Of a DNA stretch of 64,000 nt, positions 17,906 through 26,711 are shown piece by piece. The number at the start of each line of letters is the position of its first letter. Position 1 is the stretch's first letter. The stretch comes from JAFCUW01 sp040386255 (GTDB lineage: Bacteria > Pseudomonadota > Gammaproteobacteria > Burkholderiales > Burkholderiaceae_D). The DNA lies in assembly GCA_040386255.1 (NCBI GenBank), contig JAZKFW010000033.1, forward strand, positions 1 to 64,000, written 5' to 3'. The notes below the pieces were generated by a model. The model made no database searches, was not told the origin of the DNA, and worked only from the letters and a program-made list of their open reading frames with translations. Both the position numbers and the translations under genes were made by a program.

Positions 17906-18667
17906 ATGCGCCGTCCCATCGTCCTCGTTCCAGCCTGTACCTGCGATATCGGGTCCCACCCGTACCACGCGGTGCAGCTAAAGTATGTCGACGCCGTCGT
18001 GCGCGGCGCCGGCTGCGCGCCGCTGATCGTGCCGGCGCTGGGCGAAGCGCTCGAACTCGAGACCATGCTGAGCGCCTGCGACGGCATCATGCTGACCGGC
18101 TCGGCCTCGAACGTCCACCCCAGCTATTATTCCGAGGACGTGCTGGACCCGAGCCTGCCGCAGGATCGCGCGCGCGACGAAACCACGCTGCCGCTGATCC
18201 GGGCGGCGGTACGGCGCGGCATCCCGATCTTGGCGATCTGCCGTGGCTTCCAGGAGATGAACGTCGCCCTGGGCGGCAGCCTGCACCAGGCGTTGCACGG
18301 CGTCGAAGGCCTGGCCGACCACCGCGAAAACCCCGGCCTCCCGCTCGACGAGCAGTACGGCCCCGCCCACTCAGTGGCGCTGACGCCGCTCGGCACCATG
18401 GCCAGCATCCTCGGCCCGGCCGACATCGAGGTCAATTCGCTGCACGGCCAGGGCGTCAACCAGCTGGCCAAAGGGCTGGCGATCGAGGCGCGCGCGCCCG
18501 ACGGCGTGGTCGAGGCGTTCTCGGTGGCCGGGGCGCCCGGCTTCACGCTGGCGCTGCAGTGGCACCCCGAGTGGCGCCTGACCGAAAACCCGGTGTCGAT
18601 GAAGCTGTTCGGCGCCTTCGGCCAGGCCTGCCGCGACTACCTCGCCGCGCGCGGGAGGCAGCCATGA
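17906..18667 (+). CDS. puuD: Gamma-glutamyl-GABA hydrolase-like class I amidotransferase
   Basis: 253-residue glutamine-amidotransferase-fold hydrolase expected to release GABA from gamma-glutamyl-GABA. The nucleophile Cys112 is in ILAICRGFQEMN, and the His/Glu of the triad are in LALQWHPEW. N-terminal MRRPIVLVPACTCDIG is typical of the family; an upstream TTG frame start at 17825 is not needed. Followed 110 bp later by the glutamine synthetase-like gene. Assignment is strengthened by that neighbour. Confidence 0.9.
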   Translation: MRRPIVLVPACTCDIGSHPYHAVQLKYVDAVVRGAGCAPLIVPALGEALELETMLSACDGIMLTGSASNVHPSYYSEDVLDPSLPQDRARDETTLPLIRAAVRRGIPILAICRGFQEMNVALGGSLHQALHGVEGLADHRENPGLPLDEQYGPAHSVALTPLGTMASILGPADIEVNSLHGQGVNQLAKGLAIEARAPDGVVEAFSVAGAPGFTLALQWHPEWRLTENPVSMKLFGAFGQACRDYLAARGRQP

Positions 18668-18777
18668 TCTGCCGACAATGGGCCGCCTCCGGCGTGCCGT
18701 AGCTCCGCCATCGACATCCACACCCCACCCGCGGGCGCCAGGCGCCGCGGGCCGAATCAGACTACAGAGAGAAAACG

Positions 18778-20148
18778 ATGGCTATCCGCGAAAATTTCAC
18801 CTACACAGACATGGATTTGTGGCTCAACGAAAAACGGGTCACTGAAATCGAATGCCTGATCCCCGACCTTACCGGTGTCGCCCGCGGCAAGATCATGCCG
18901 CGCGCGAAATTCACCCAGGAGCGCGGCATGCGCATCCCGGAGGCGGTGCTCGGCATGACCGTGACGGGTAACTACCCGGTCGGCGACGCGCCGTACGACC
19001 GCGCCATTTCGACCACCGACCGCGACATGATCCTGAAGGCCGATCCGACCACCATCACGATGGTGCCGTGGGCAGTCGACCCGACCGCGCAGGTGATCCA
19101 CGACTGCTACTTTTCCGACGGCGCACTGGTCGACTTCGCGCCGCGCACGGTGCTGCGGCGCGTGCTCAAGCTGTACGCCGACAAGGGCTGGAAACCGGTG
19201 GTGGCGCCTGAACTCGAGTTCTACCTGACCGCCAAGAACATCGATCCCGACCTGCCGCTGCGCGCGCCGGTCGGCCGCAGCGGGCGCGCCGAAACCAGCC
19301 GCCAGGTCTACAGCATCGACGCGGTCAACGAATTCGATCCGCTGTTCGAGGACATCTACGACTACTGCGAGATGATGAACCTCGACGTCGACACCCTGAT
19401 CCACGAGATCGGCGCTGGCCAGATGGAAATCAACTTCCTGCACGGCGACCCGATGGGCCTGGCCGACAAGGTGTTCTTCTTCAAGCGCACGCTGCGCGAA
19501 GCGGCGCTCAAGCACGACATGTACGCCACCTTCATGGCCAAGCCGATGGCCGGCGAACCAGGTTCGGCGATGCACGTGCACCAGAGCGTCGTCGACATCA
19601 AGACCGGCATGAACATCTTCAGCGCCGAAGACGGTTCGGCCGCGCCAATCTTCAAGCACTACATCGGCGGCCTGCAGCGCTACATGCCGTCGGCGATGGC
19701 GATCGTCGCCCCCTACGTCAACTCGTACCGCCGCATCGTGCGCCACACCGCCGCGCCGATCAACATCCAGTGGGGCATCGACAACCGCACGGTGGGCTTC
19801 CGCGTGCCGGAGTCCGGCGTGCAGGACCGCCGCGTCGAGAACCGCATCATCGGCGCCGATGCCAATCCCTACCTGGCGCTGGCGGTGACGCTGGCCTGCG
19901 GCTACCTCGGCATGACCGAGCAGCTCGAACCGACCCCGATGATGTCGGGCAGCGCCTACGACATGCCGTTCGAACTGCCGCACAGCCTGCCGGAGGCGCT
20001 GCACCTGCTGCGCGGCGAGGACAAGCTGCGCACCGTGCTGGGCGACCGCTTCATCGACGTCTACGCCGCCATCAAGGACCTCGAGCACCAGGAGTTCATG
20101 ACCGTCATCAGTCCGTGGGAGCGCGAGCACCTGCTGCTGCACGTTTAA
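18778..20148 (+). CDS. puuA: Gamma-glutamylputrescine synthetase (glutamine synthetase family)
   Basis: 456-residue GS-fold ligase expected to join glutamate to putrescine using ATP. Recognisable GS catalytic parts: ELEFYL region (VVAPELEFYLTAK), MEINFLHGD and GSAMHVHQSV, NSYRRIVRHTAAPINIQWG with the substrate Arg, and EFMTVISPWEREHLLLHV at the C-terminus. It lacks the adenylylation-loop Tyr context of GlnA. Located between puuD-like and aminotransferase genes, which argues for polyamine rather than ammonia as substrate. Confidence 0.9.
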   Translation: MAIRENFTYTDMDLWLNEKRVTEIECLIPDLTGVARGKIMPRAKFTQERGMRIPEAVLGMTVTGNYPVGDAPYDRAISTTDRDMILKADPTTITMVPWAVDPTAQVIHDCYFSDGALVDFAPRTVLRRVLKLYADKGWKPVVAPELEFYLTAKNIDPDLPLRAPVGRSGRAETSRQVYSIDAVNEFDPLFEDIYDYCEMMNLDVDTLIHEIGAGQMEINFLHGDPMGLADKVFFFKRTLREAALKHDMYATFMAKPMAGEPGSAMHVHQSVVDIKTGMNIFSAEDGSAAPIFKHYIGGLQRYMPSAMAIVAPYVNSYRRIVRHTAAPINIQWGIDNRTVGFRVPESGVQDRRVENRIIGADANPYLALAVTLACGYLGMTEQLEPTPMMSGSAYDMPFELPHSLPEALHLLRGEDKLRTVLGDRFIDVYAAIKDLEHQEFMTVISPWEREHLLLHV

Positions 20149-20151
20149 GCG

Positions 20152-21558
20152 ATGACGAACATGGACCAGACAACAACAGACACCGCCACCATCCAGCGGC
20201 TCGACTCGGCGCACTTCCTGCATCCGTTCACCGACCACAAGGCGCTTGCCGAAAAGGGCGCGCGCGTGATGGTCAAGGGCGAAGGCATCTACCTGTGGGA
20301 TTCGGAGGGCAACAAGATCCTCGACGGCATGTCGGGGCTGTGGTGCGTGAACATCGGCTACGGACGCACCAGCATGTCCGAAGCGGTGTACCGCCAGATG
20401 GAGCAGCTGCCGTTCTATAACAGCTTCTTCAACACCACCAACGTGCCGGCGGTGCAGCTGGCCGCGCTGCTCGTGAAGGTGTCGCCGCCGCAGTTCAACC
20501 ACGTGTTCTTCACCGGCTCCGGCTCAGAAGCCAACGACACCATCGTGCGCATGGTGCGGCGCTACTGGGAACTGCAGGGGCAGCCGGAGCGCCACGTCAT
20601 CATCAGCCGCAAGAACGCCTACCACGGCAGCACCATCGCCGGCGCCTCGCTCGGCGGCATGGCCGGCATGCACGCGCAGGGCGGCCCGGGCGTGCCCGGC
20701 ATCGTCCATATCGGCCAGCCGAGCTACCTCGAAGGCGGCGCCGGCATGAGCGAGGACGAATTCGGCATCGCCGCGGCCGGCTGGCTGGAAGAGCGCATCC
20801 GCGAACTCGGTCCCGACAACGTCGCCGCCTTCATCGGCGAGCCGGTGCAGGGCGCCGGCGGCGTGATCATCCCGCCGTCGACCTACTGGCCGGAGATTCA
20901 GCGTATCTGCGACAAGTACGGCATCCTGCTGGTGGCCGATGAAGTCATCTGCGGCTTCGGGCGCCTCGGCAGCTGGTTCGGTTCCGAGCTGATGGGCATC
21001 AAGCCCGACCTGATCGCCTTCGCCAAGGGCGTCACCTCCGGCTACATCCCGCTGGGCGGCGTGCTGGTGGGCGACCGCGTGGCCACGGTACTGACCGAAA
21101 AGGGCGGCGACTTCAATCACGGCTTCACCTATTCGGGCCACCCGGTCGCCTGCGCCGCCGCGCTGGAGAACATCCGCATCCTGATCGACGAAGACCTGGT
21201 GGGCAAGGTGGCGCGCGATACCGGGCCATACCTGAAGGAGCAGTTCGTCGCGCTGCGCGAGCATGCGCTGGTGGGGCATGCCGACAGCTGCGGCTTCGTC
21301 GCCGGCCTGAACCTGGTACGCAGCAAGGGGGCGACGGTGTTCGACAACGTCGTGTTTGACGGCGACGACGGGGTGGGGATGATCTGCCGCGGCTACATGT
21401 TCGACAACGGTATCATCATGCGCGCCGTGGGCGAGCGCATGATCATCGCGCCGCCGCTGGTGATGACGCGCGTCGAGATCGACGAGATGATCAAGCGCAT
21501 TCGCGCCGCGCTGGACGACACGCTGGCGGAGCTGCAGCGGCGCCAGATGTTGGACTAA
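20152..21558 (+). CDS. spuC: Putrescine/polyamine-pyruvate aminotransferase (SpuC-like)
   Basis: 468-residue class III PLP aminotransferase. The N-terminus LHPFTDHKALAEKGARVMVKG and WDSEGNKILDGMSGLWCVNIGYG match the omega-amino:pyruvate group. The PLP Lys lies in LIAFAKGVTSGYIPLGG, and VVADE-type Asp in LLVADEVICGFGR. It starts 3 bp after puuA. It likely transaminates putrescine or a related terminal amine with pyruvate. A direct oxidase (PuuB) is not in the window, so this enzyme may cover the amine oxidation step. Confidence 0.9.
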   Translation: MTNMDQTTTDTATIQRLDSAHFLHPFTDHKALAEKGARVMVKGEGIYLWDSEGNKILDGMSGLWCVNIGYGRTSMSEAVYRQMEQLPFYNSFFNTTNVPAVQLAALLVKVSPPQFNHVFFTGSGSEANDTIVRMVRRYWELQGQPERHVIISRKNAYHGSTIAGASLGGMAGMHAQGGPGVPGIVHIGQPSYLEGGAGMSEDEFGIAAAGWLEERIRELGPDNVAAFIGEPVQGAGGVIIPPSTYWPEIQRICDKYGILLVADEVICGFGRLGSWFGSELMGIKPDLIAFAKGVTSGYIPLGGVLVGDRVATVLTEKGGDFNHGFTYSGHPVACAAALENIRILIDEDLVGKVARDTGPYLKEQFVALREHALVGHADSCGFVAGLNLVRSKGATVFDNVVFDGDDGVGMICRGYMFDNGIIMRAVGERMIIAPPLVMTRVEIDEMIKRIRAALDDTLAELQRRQMLD

Positions 21559-21604
21559 GCGACACGAGGAGAGCGACTGTCTTAAGCTCAAATCGCAGCT
21601 TAAA

Positions 21605-21632
21605 AAACCGTCGTTCCCGCGCAAGCGGGAAC
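21605..21632. repeat. Hairpin repeat GTTCCCGC-GCAA-GCGGGAAC
   Basis: A perfect 8-bp stem (21613-21620, 21625-21632) with a GCAA loop, preceded by AAAAAACC. A dispersed hairpin of the same class as 22690-22722; it may also act as a minus-strand terminator for the gene at 21695. Confidence 0.7.
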
Positions 21633-21694
21633 CCCTGCCTTCTGTAACCCAAGACGACAGCGATTCCCGCTAGGGGATGGGGCGAACCAGGTCT

Positions 21695-22453
21695 TTAGGG
21701 TTTTAATTCGGATTTGATGGGACCATTCCAGACATAAGTTCCGCGCAACTCGCCCAGCAACCTTCCGGCAACAAGCCGCGTTGGGCTACCTTCTTCGATC
21801 TCGAGATACCCTTCTCGGAAGGCTTGGGCCATGGCGCCAGGATCAAATTCTACGGCTATCCTGGTTACGTTAGGGTTGCTGGGGACTATCCAGAAAAACT
21901 TGCCGCTATCATCGGGCAAAGCTATCCCGACTTCCTGTAGCGTCACGCCTTTCCGTGCTGGTTCCGGATGCGCCCCTAGGTAGACGACTCCCCTTCGGTC
22001 GGTCATGCCGTTGCGCACGCTGCCGTTGGAAAATTTGAACGCCACCTTTACGCCGCGCCATTTCAAATCCAGCGAGGGTGTCGCTATTTGCACAGCCAGC
22101 GCGGGGCGAATTCCGTCGCCATCAGTAATATCCGGCAGCGGTTCGCTACTTTGCTCAACGTTCGTGTATTTTGGTGCGCGCTGTTCAGAAACAAGATGTA
22201 TGACCTCATCCTCAATGGACCATTTTCCATTCGCCTTGGGGTCCGCCCCGCCGTAGATCGCACCATATTCAAATCGCTTATCGGGGTGCAAGATGAGCGT
22301 GGCTGCCATCTCGCGAACGCCTTGCAGGTTGTAGACGCCTGCAACTTTTCGTGGAGTTTCGCTATTGGGTTCTGCGTTCGCGAGATTAGTAATGCCGACC
22401 AATAACGCCAGAAATGCCAGCCGGTTGAAAGAGCTAATTTTCTGCATATTCAA
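21695..22453 (-). CDS. Secreted hypothetical protein, lower GC
   Basis: 252-residue protein with a signal peptide (MNMQKISSFNRLAFLALLVG then a cleavage-like ANA). The mature part has a lipocalin- or copper-resistance-like opening, VAGVYNLQGVREMAATLILHPDKRF, and a beta-rich body, but I cannot place it in a named family. Base composition is visibly lower in GC than its neighbours and codon choice is more mixed, suggesting acquisition by transfer. It sits alone between the aminotransferase and the symporter, flanked by hairpin repeats on both sides. Confidence 0.72.
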   Translation of the reverse strand: MNMQKISSFNRLAFLALLVGITNLANAEPNSETPRKVAGVYNLQGVREMAATLILHPDKRFEYGAIYGGADPKANGKWSIEDEVIHLVSEQRAPKYTNVEQSSEPLPDITDGDGIRPALAVQIATPSLDLKWRGVKVAFKFSNGSVRNGMTDRRGVVYLGAHPEPARKGVTLQEVGIALPDDSGKFFWIVPSNPNVTRIAVEFDPGAMAQAFREGYLEIEEGSPTRLVAGRLLGELRGTYVWNGPIKSELKP

Positions 22454-22755
22454 TTCCTTATTCGAATCAGCGCAACTTTGCAGCTGGATGGATGGAAGTA
22501 GGATAGATTGATAGTTCCCTAAGGAAATAGCAGGCTGGCAGAACGGTTGAGGTGCAACTTGATGAGGCGCAATCGCGCCCTAATCTAAGGGCGTTCGGCC
22601 TAGTGAAGGGGCTGCGTCCGCCGCGGTAGTATCCGCTCTGGTTTTATCACATGGGGCGCGCCCATATCGAATAGGCGCCGAGTTGGTACGGATTCCCGCC
22701 TACGCGGGAACGACGGTTTTTTAGGCCAGCGGTATTCAGAACCGCCACCTGCCAA
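22454..22755. repeat. Intergenic stretch with hairpin repeat
   Basis: 302 bp without a credible gene. It holds the leader of the secreted protein gene (minus strand) and, at 22690-22722, a hairpin GGATTCCCGCC-TAC-GCGGGAACGACGG followed by TTTTTT. The latter belongs to the GTTCCCGC repeat class and could terminate plus-strand transcripts. Confidence 0.6.
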
Positions 22756-24210
22756 TTAAGCCGTTTGCGTCTTGACCCGATCGTGCCGGTCGCGCAGTAG
22801 TTGTGGCGCCAGCGAGCCGGCGAACATGCCGGCGAACGCCGCCAGCAATCCCGCCAGCTGGCCCGGGAAAACCGTGCCCAGGCTGCTCAGCTGCGGGAAG
22901 AACGCCAGCCAGGTGCAGATGCCGGCGGCGATCGATACCACCGCGCCCTGCGTGGTCGCGCGCTTCCAGTACAGCCCCATCACCAGCGGCACGAAGGCGG
23001 CCACCAGCGTGACCTGGTAGGCCGACGACACCAGCTCGTAGATCGAGGTGCCCTTCATGGCGATCGCGTAGCTCAGCACCAGCGCCGCGAACACCACGAT
23101 CGAACAGCGCATCGCGAACAGTTGCTGGCGGTCGGTCATTCCCGGGCGCAGGTGCTTCAGGATGTTCTCGACGAAGCTGGTCGATGGCGCCAGCAGCGTT
23201 GCCGACGAGGTGCTCTTGATGGCCGACAGCAGCGCGCCGAAGAACAGGATCTGCATCACCAGCGGCATCTTGGTCAGCACGAAGGTGGGCAGCAGGCGCT
23301 GGTAATCGTTCTTGGCCATCTGCATGCCGCTGTCGCCCAGGACGATAACGGCGCAAGCGACGATAAACATCGGCACGAAGGCGAACATGATGTAGCTGGC
23401 GCCGCCGATGATGGCGCCGGTGCGCGCGGTCGGCGCGTTCTTGGCCGACATCACGCGCTGATAGACGTCCTGCTGCGGAATCGAGCCGAACATCATCGTC
23501 ACCGCCGCGCCGATGAAGAATGCGATTTCGGTAAAGCTCGGCGCCGGCCAGAATCGCCACAGGTCGCCGTTCGACGCCAGCGCCATCACCGGCGCGGCGC
23601 CGCCAGCCAGGTCGGCGGCGAAGAAGGCGATGATGGACATGCCGATCACCAGCACGATCATCTGGATGAAATCGGTGAGGGCGACGGCAAGGAAACCGCC
23701 GGCGACGACGTAGATCAGCACCGACAGTGTGCCGACGATCATGCCGGCCGTTTCCGACATGGCGCCGCCGGTCAGCACCGAGAATACCAGTCCGAGCGCG
23801 GTGATCTGCGCCGCCACCCAACCGAGGTAGCTGAGGATGATCGCCACCGAGCAGAATATCTCGACGCCCTTGCCGTAGCGCACCCGGTAGTAGTCGCCGA
23901 TGGTCAGCAGGTTCAGTCTGTACAGTTTGGCGGCGAAGAACAGGCCGACGAGGATCAGGCAGGTGCCGGCGCCGAACGGGTCTTCCACCACCGCGTTCAG
24001 GCCGCCCTGGACGAAGCGGGCGGGGATGCCCATCACCGTCTCGGCGCCGAACCAGGTGGCGAAGGTGGTGGTCACCACCATGATCAACGGCAGGCTGCGT
24101 CCGGCCACCGCGAAGTCGCTGGTGTTCTTGATGCGCGAGCCGGCCCACACCCCCAGCGCCAGCGTGCCGAGCAGGTACAGCACGACAGAAGTAATCAGCG
24201 TGGTATTCAT
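22756..24210 (-). CDS. Sodium:solute symporter (SSS family)
   Basis: 484-residue inner-membrane transporter with about 13 hydrophobic segments beginning NTTLITSVVLYLLGTLALGVW. The family region VAGRSLPLIMVVTTTFATWFG and ATLLAPSTSFVENI are visible. SSS proteins use sodium to import sugars, amino acids, organic acids or polyamines; the substrate cannot be read from sequence. Its place within the polyamine block makes an amine, amino acid or related compound plausible. Transcribed away from the sigma-like gene. Confidence 0.9.
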   Translation of the reverse strand: MNTTLITSVVLYLLGTLALGVWAGSRIKNTSDFAVAGRSLPLIMVVTTTFATWFGAETVMGIPARFVQGGLNAVVEDPFGAGTCLILVGLFFAAKLYRLNLLTIGDYYRVRYGKGVEIFCSVAIILSYLGWVAAQITALGLVFSVLTGGAMSETAGMIVGTLSVLIYVVAGGFLAVALTDFIQMIVLVIGMSIIAFFAADLAGGAAPVMALASNGDLWRFWPAPSFTEIAFFIGAAVTMMFGSIPQQDVYQRVMSAKNAPTARTGAIIGGASYIMFAFVPMFIVACAVIVLGDSGMQMAKNDYQRLLPTFVLTKMPLVMQILFFGALLSAIKSTSSATLLAPSTSFVENILKHLRPGMTDRQQLFAMRCSIVVFAALVLSYAIAMKGTSIYELVSSAYQVTLVAAFVPLVMGLYWKRATTQGAVVSIAAGICTWLAFFPQLSSLGTVFPGQLAGLLAAFAGMFAGSLAPQLLRDRHDRVKTQTA

Positions 24211-24335
24211 CGATTTCGGCCCAGTTTTGTTAGTTTTTCAGTCAGGAAAATTTGGGCGATTATAACGTCAGAAATCGGCCGTGGCGTGGTTTCGCTAGCG
24301 CTCCCCGCCTGTTTTCGACGCGTATTCGCGCTCGC

Positions 24336-24363
24336 TTGACGGCGACCGGTGCCGGCGTACAAT
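24336..24363 (+). promoter_or_regulatory. Sigma-70 promoter for the sigma-like gene
   Basis: TTGACG (24336-24341), 16-bp spacer, TACAAT (24358-24363). The leader to the ATG at 24470 is about 100 bp and ends with a perfect 14-bp palindrome CCGCCCGCGGGCGG (24448-24461) right before the ribosome site. Confidence 0.68.
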
Positions 24364-24469
24364 CGGCGAGAGCGGCGGTGCCTGCCGCGCGTTTTTTCAA
24401 CCAGAGCGCCCGCCAATTGCAATAAAGAGCATCAGACGCCGTTTTTTCCGCCCGCGGGCGGCCAGGTCG

Positions 24470-25231
24470 ATGGCTGCGCTTTTTCGTCCAACTATTGCGA
24501 ATGGATCACCTGTGGAACACGCCGAGTTCGATGCGGGGATCACCGCGCATGAACGCCTCTTTTCGCAAGTGTTTGCGGCGCTGGCGCGCGCCGGATATTT
24601 TGTGCCTCCGCAAGATACCCGCGACCTGGTCCACGATTTCTATCTTGAGGAACTGCCGGGCGTGCTGCGCAGGTTCGACATCGGCAAGAGCCAGTTCCGG
24701 ACCTATCTTGCCGCCGCATTTTATCGGTTCGCGCGCCGCCGCATCCTGACCATGCAGCGCTGGCGCCAGCGCACGGTCGACCTCGAACATGCCGACGAAC
24801 TCGTCTCGGAAGCTGCGCTGCCGGAGCTGGCGCTGGAGTCGCGCCAACAGGCCGCGCTGATCGGCGCCGCCCTGCGCAGCCTGCCGGCGCTGGAACGCGA
24901 AATCATCTACGACTTCCTCACCGCCGAGGAGCCGAACGAACGCGCACTGGCGCAGCGGCACGCCATGACCCGCTATCGGCTACGCGAAACGCTGTCCAAT
25001 GGCATCGGTCGGCTGCTGTTGGCGCTGGCTGACAACGCGGCGCCGGACACCCTGGACGCCAGGGTGGCGAAGGGATTGTGGCTCGACGGGCAAGCCCCTC
25101 ACCATGTCGCCGCTTTGCTTGGCATCAGCACTGCGGAAGTGAACGCCGCCCGTCTCCGATTCACCTCAGGGTTGATACACGCGCTGCGTCGGTTCAACCA
25201 GCCAACAACAAGAATGACTGGAGGAAAATAA
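24470..25231 (+). CDS. Sigma-70-like protein of unknown group
   Basis: 253-residue protein whose layout resembles an ECF-type sigma factor. Residues about 40-95 (DTRDLVHDFYLEELPGVLRR, then GKSQFRTYLAAAFYRFARRR) look like region 2. LRSLPALEREIIYDFLTAEE at about 145-165 resembles the start of region 4, but a further 70 residues follow with a second helix-turn-helix-like APHHVAALLGISTAEVNAAR. I do not recognise a named subfamily. The stop overlaps the next gene's ATG (TAATG), so the pair is translationally coupled. It has its own promoter. Confidence 0.6.
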   Translation: MAALFRPTIANGSPVEHAEFDAGITAHERLFSQVFAALARAGYFVPPQDTRDLVHDFYLEELPGVLRRFDIGKSQFRTYLAAAFYRFARRRILTMQRWRQRTVDLEHADELVSEAALPELALESRQQAALIGAALRSLPALEREIIYDFLTAEEPNERALAQRHAMTRYRLRETLSNGIGRLLLALADNAAPDTLDARVAKGLWLDGQAPHHVAALLGISTAEVNAARLRFTSGLIHALRRFNQPTTRMTGGK

Positions 25232-26100
25232 TGAATACCGATCTCGACCTGTTCATCAAGGCACTATGCTCCGCCGATGACGCCGGCGCGCTTGCCGCCG
25301 TGCGTGCGCGCGCCCCCGCGATCCGCCAGGCGATGGCCGATCATGATCTTGCGCTGAGCGCGCAGCAGCAGGCATGCCTCGAGCAACACCCCGAATGGTC
25401 CGGGATCGTCTACGCCGCGCTGTTGAACGACCTCGATGATCTCGACGGCGAAGCGGAGGGCACGATCGAGCAAGCCATCCGCCAGGCAAGGGACGACGAA
25501 CACGCCGAAATTGGCGAGGCGTTCCGCGCATTGATCGGGCAACTCGAAGAATCGCATTACGACTGGCTTGCGCGCTTCCGCGGCTTGCCGGCGCCGGACA
25601 AATTCGATCGAGAGTTGCTGGAGGAGACCGGCGCGGTGGAAATGGGCGGTCCCAGTGCGCGCAATCTATTGCAATACGGTATCACGCCGGCAATGATTTA
25701 CGAAGCAACGCGGGGCGTGTATCTGCTGTTCCAGCGCGTCGAACGTTCGCTGGCGCGGGCCGGCAGTGAAGGGCCGAGGGAAAGGTGGTTGCACGACAGG
25801 ACTCCGGGGATGGGCATCGCGCTGATCGTTCAGCATGGGGCTGCCGCGCAAATCCCTGATCGCATCATGTTTGCGGAAATCGCCGGCACCTCGCACATTT
25901 CTGCCGAAGCCGCCGAGCCGCTATACAAGTGGATGCGCGACGTGTTGCCGATCCAGCCGTTCCTGGTTGAACGATATGGCTATGATGGGGGCGCACGCGC
26001 CTTTGCCCCCTTGCAACGGCTGGGTATTGCCATCCCTGGGGACCTGGTGGCTCAGTGGTCGCATCGCGCGCGTGTCGATACGCGCTTTCTGATGAATTGA
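25231..26100 (+). CDS. Unknown protein coupled to the sigma-like gene
   Basis: 289-residue soluble protein, not recognised. It has no signal peptide or membrane segment. Predicted mostly helical at the N-terminus (LFIKALCSADDAGALAAVRA; EGTIEQAIRQARDDEHAEIG) with a distinct centre containing GPSARNLLQYGITPAMIYEA. A GGAGG ribosome site precedes the ATG, which overlaps the stop of the sigma-like gene. By position it could be a partner or target of that factor; this is inference only. Confidence 0.65.
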   Translation: MNTDLDLFIKALCSADDAGALAAVRARAPAIRQAMADHDLALSAQQQACLEQHPEWSGIVYAALLNDLDDLDGEAEGTIEQAIRQARDDEHAEIGEAFRALIGQLEESHYDWLARFRGLPAPDKFDRELLEETGAVEMGGPSARNLLQYGITPAMIYEATRGVYLLFQRVERSLARAGSEGPRERWLHDRTPGMGIALIVQHGAAAQIPDRIMFAEIAGTSHISAEAAEPLYKWMRDVLPIQPFLVERYGYDGGARAFAPLQRLGIAIPGDLVAQWSHRARVDTRFLMN

Positions 26101-26108
26101 ATCCGGCA

Positions 26109-26558
26109 TCACGGCAGGGGAACACTTGGGTCTGGGACGGCAGGTGGCGGAATCCGCCGGCGATCCGTCCGTACACGTCGGCCTGCCATTCGAGCGCTGC
26201 GCCGTCTTGATAGATGCGGTGCAATAACACGGCATTGGGATGCCACTTCGTCTTCAAGAAAATGGCGCGCCAGCGTCAATTCTTGCATGCCCCCAAAACG
26301 GCTCAGATCCCCGCTGACGATGAGGCGCAGGTCGGGGTTTGATTCTTGCAGTTCAGCGAGCAAATGGACCAGTTCCTCCAATGCCTTGCCGTGGTGGCCG
26401 ATCAAGCCGTCGAGCCACGGCATGTTGCTATAGGCCTTCACTGCGGGCCAAGACATCTCCGCGTCGCCGTTTAGGGGATTGAGCCGGCCGATATGCATGT
26501 CTGATACATGAAGAAAGGCGGCAAGCCGCTTGCGGCGGTTCGTTCGGGCATGGGCCAT
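26109..26558 (-). pseudogene. Frameshifted, truncated metallophosphoesterase remnant
   Basis: The N-terminus has calcineurin-like phosphoesterase motifs: FLHVSDMHIGRLNP (metal site 1) and LRLIVSGDLSRFGG (metal site 2). After HFLEDE the frame turns Arg-rich, whereas the neighbouring frame reads on sensibly as WHPNAVLLHRIYQDGAALEW, then ADVYGRIAGGF. This points to an indel near 26260. The GNHD and GHxH motifs of the C-terminal half are absent because the sequence ends against the 3' end of the convergent unknown gene. Confidence 0.6.
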
Positions 26559-26711
26559 GGCGGCCTCCCTGTCTGGTTAGGCTGGCGAACTGGAGCACGC
26601 GCCTGGCTTTCGAAGCGCAAATCCCGATATGATGGGCGTTGCAGACGCGCGTCCTGATTCGAGTGTGTCGCCGGCGAAAAGATCGAAGTAAATTTAAAAG
26701 GAGTTTGAGCG

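Noticed and set aside
18757..20502. 581-codon minus-strand frame opposite puuA
   Set aside because: Antisense shadow covering puuA and the start of the aminotransferase; no domain or start signal.
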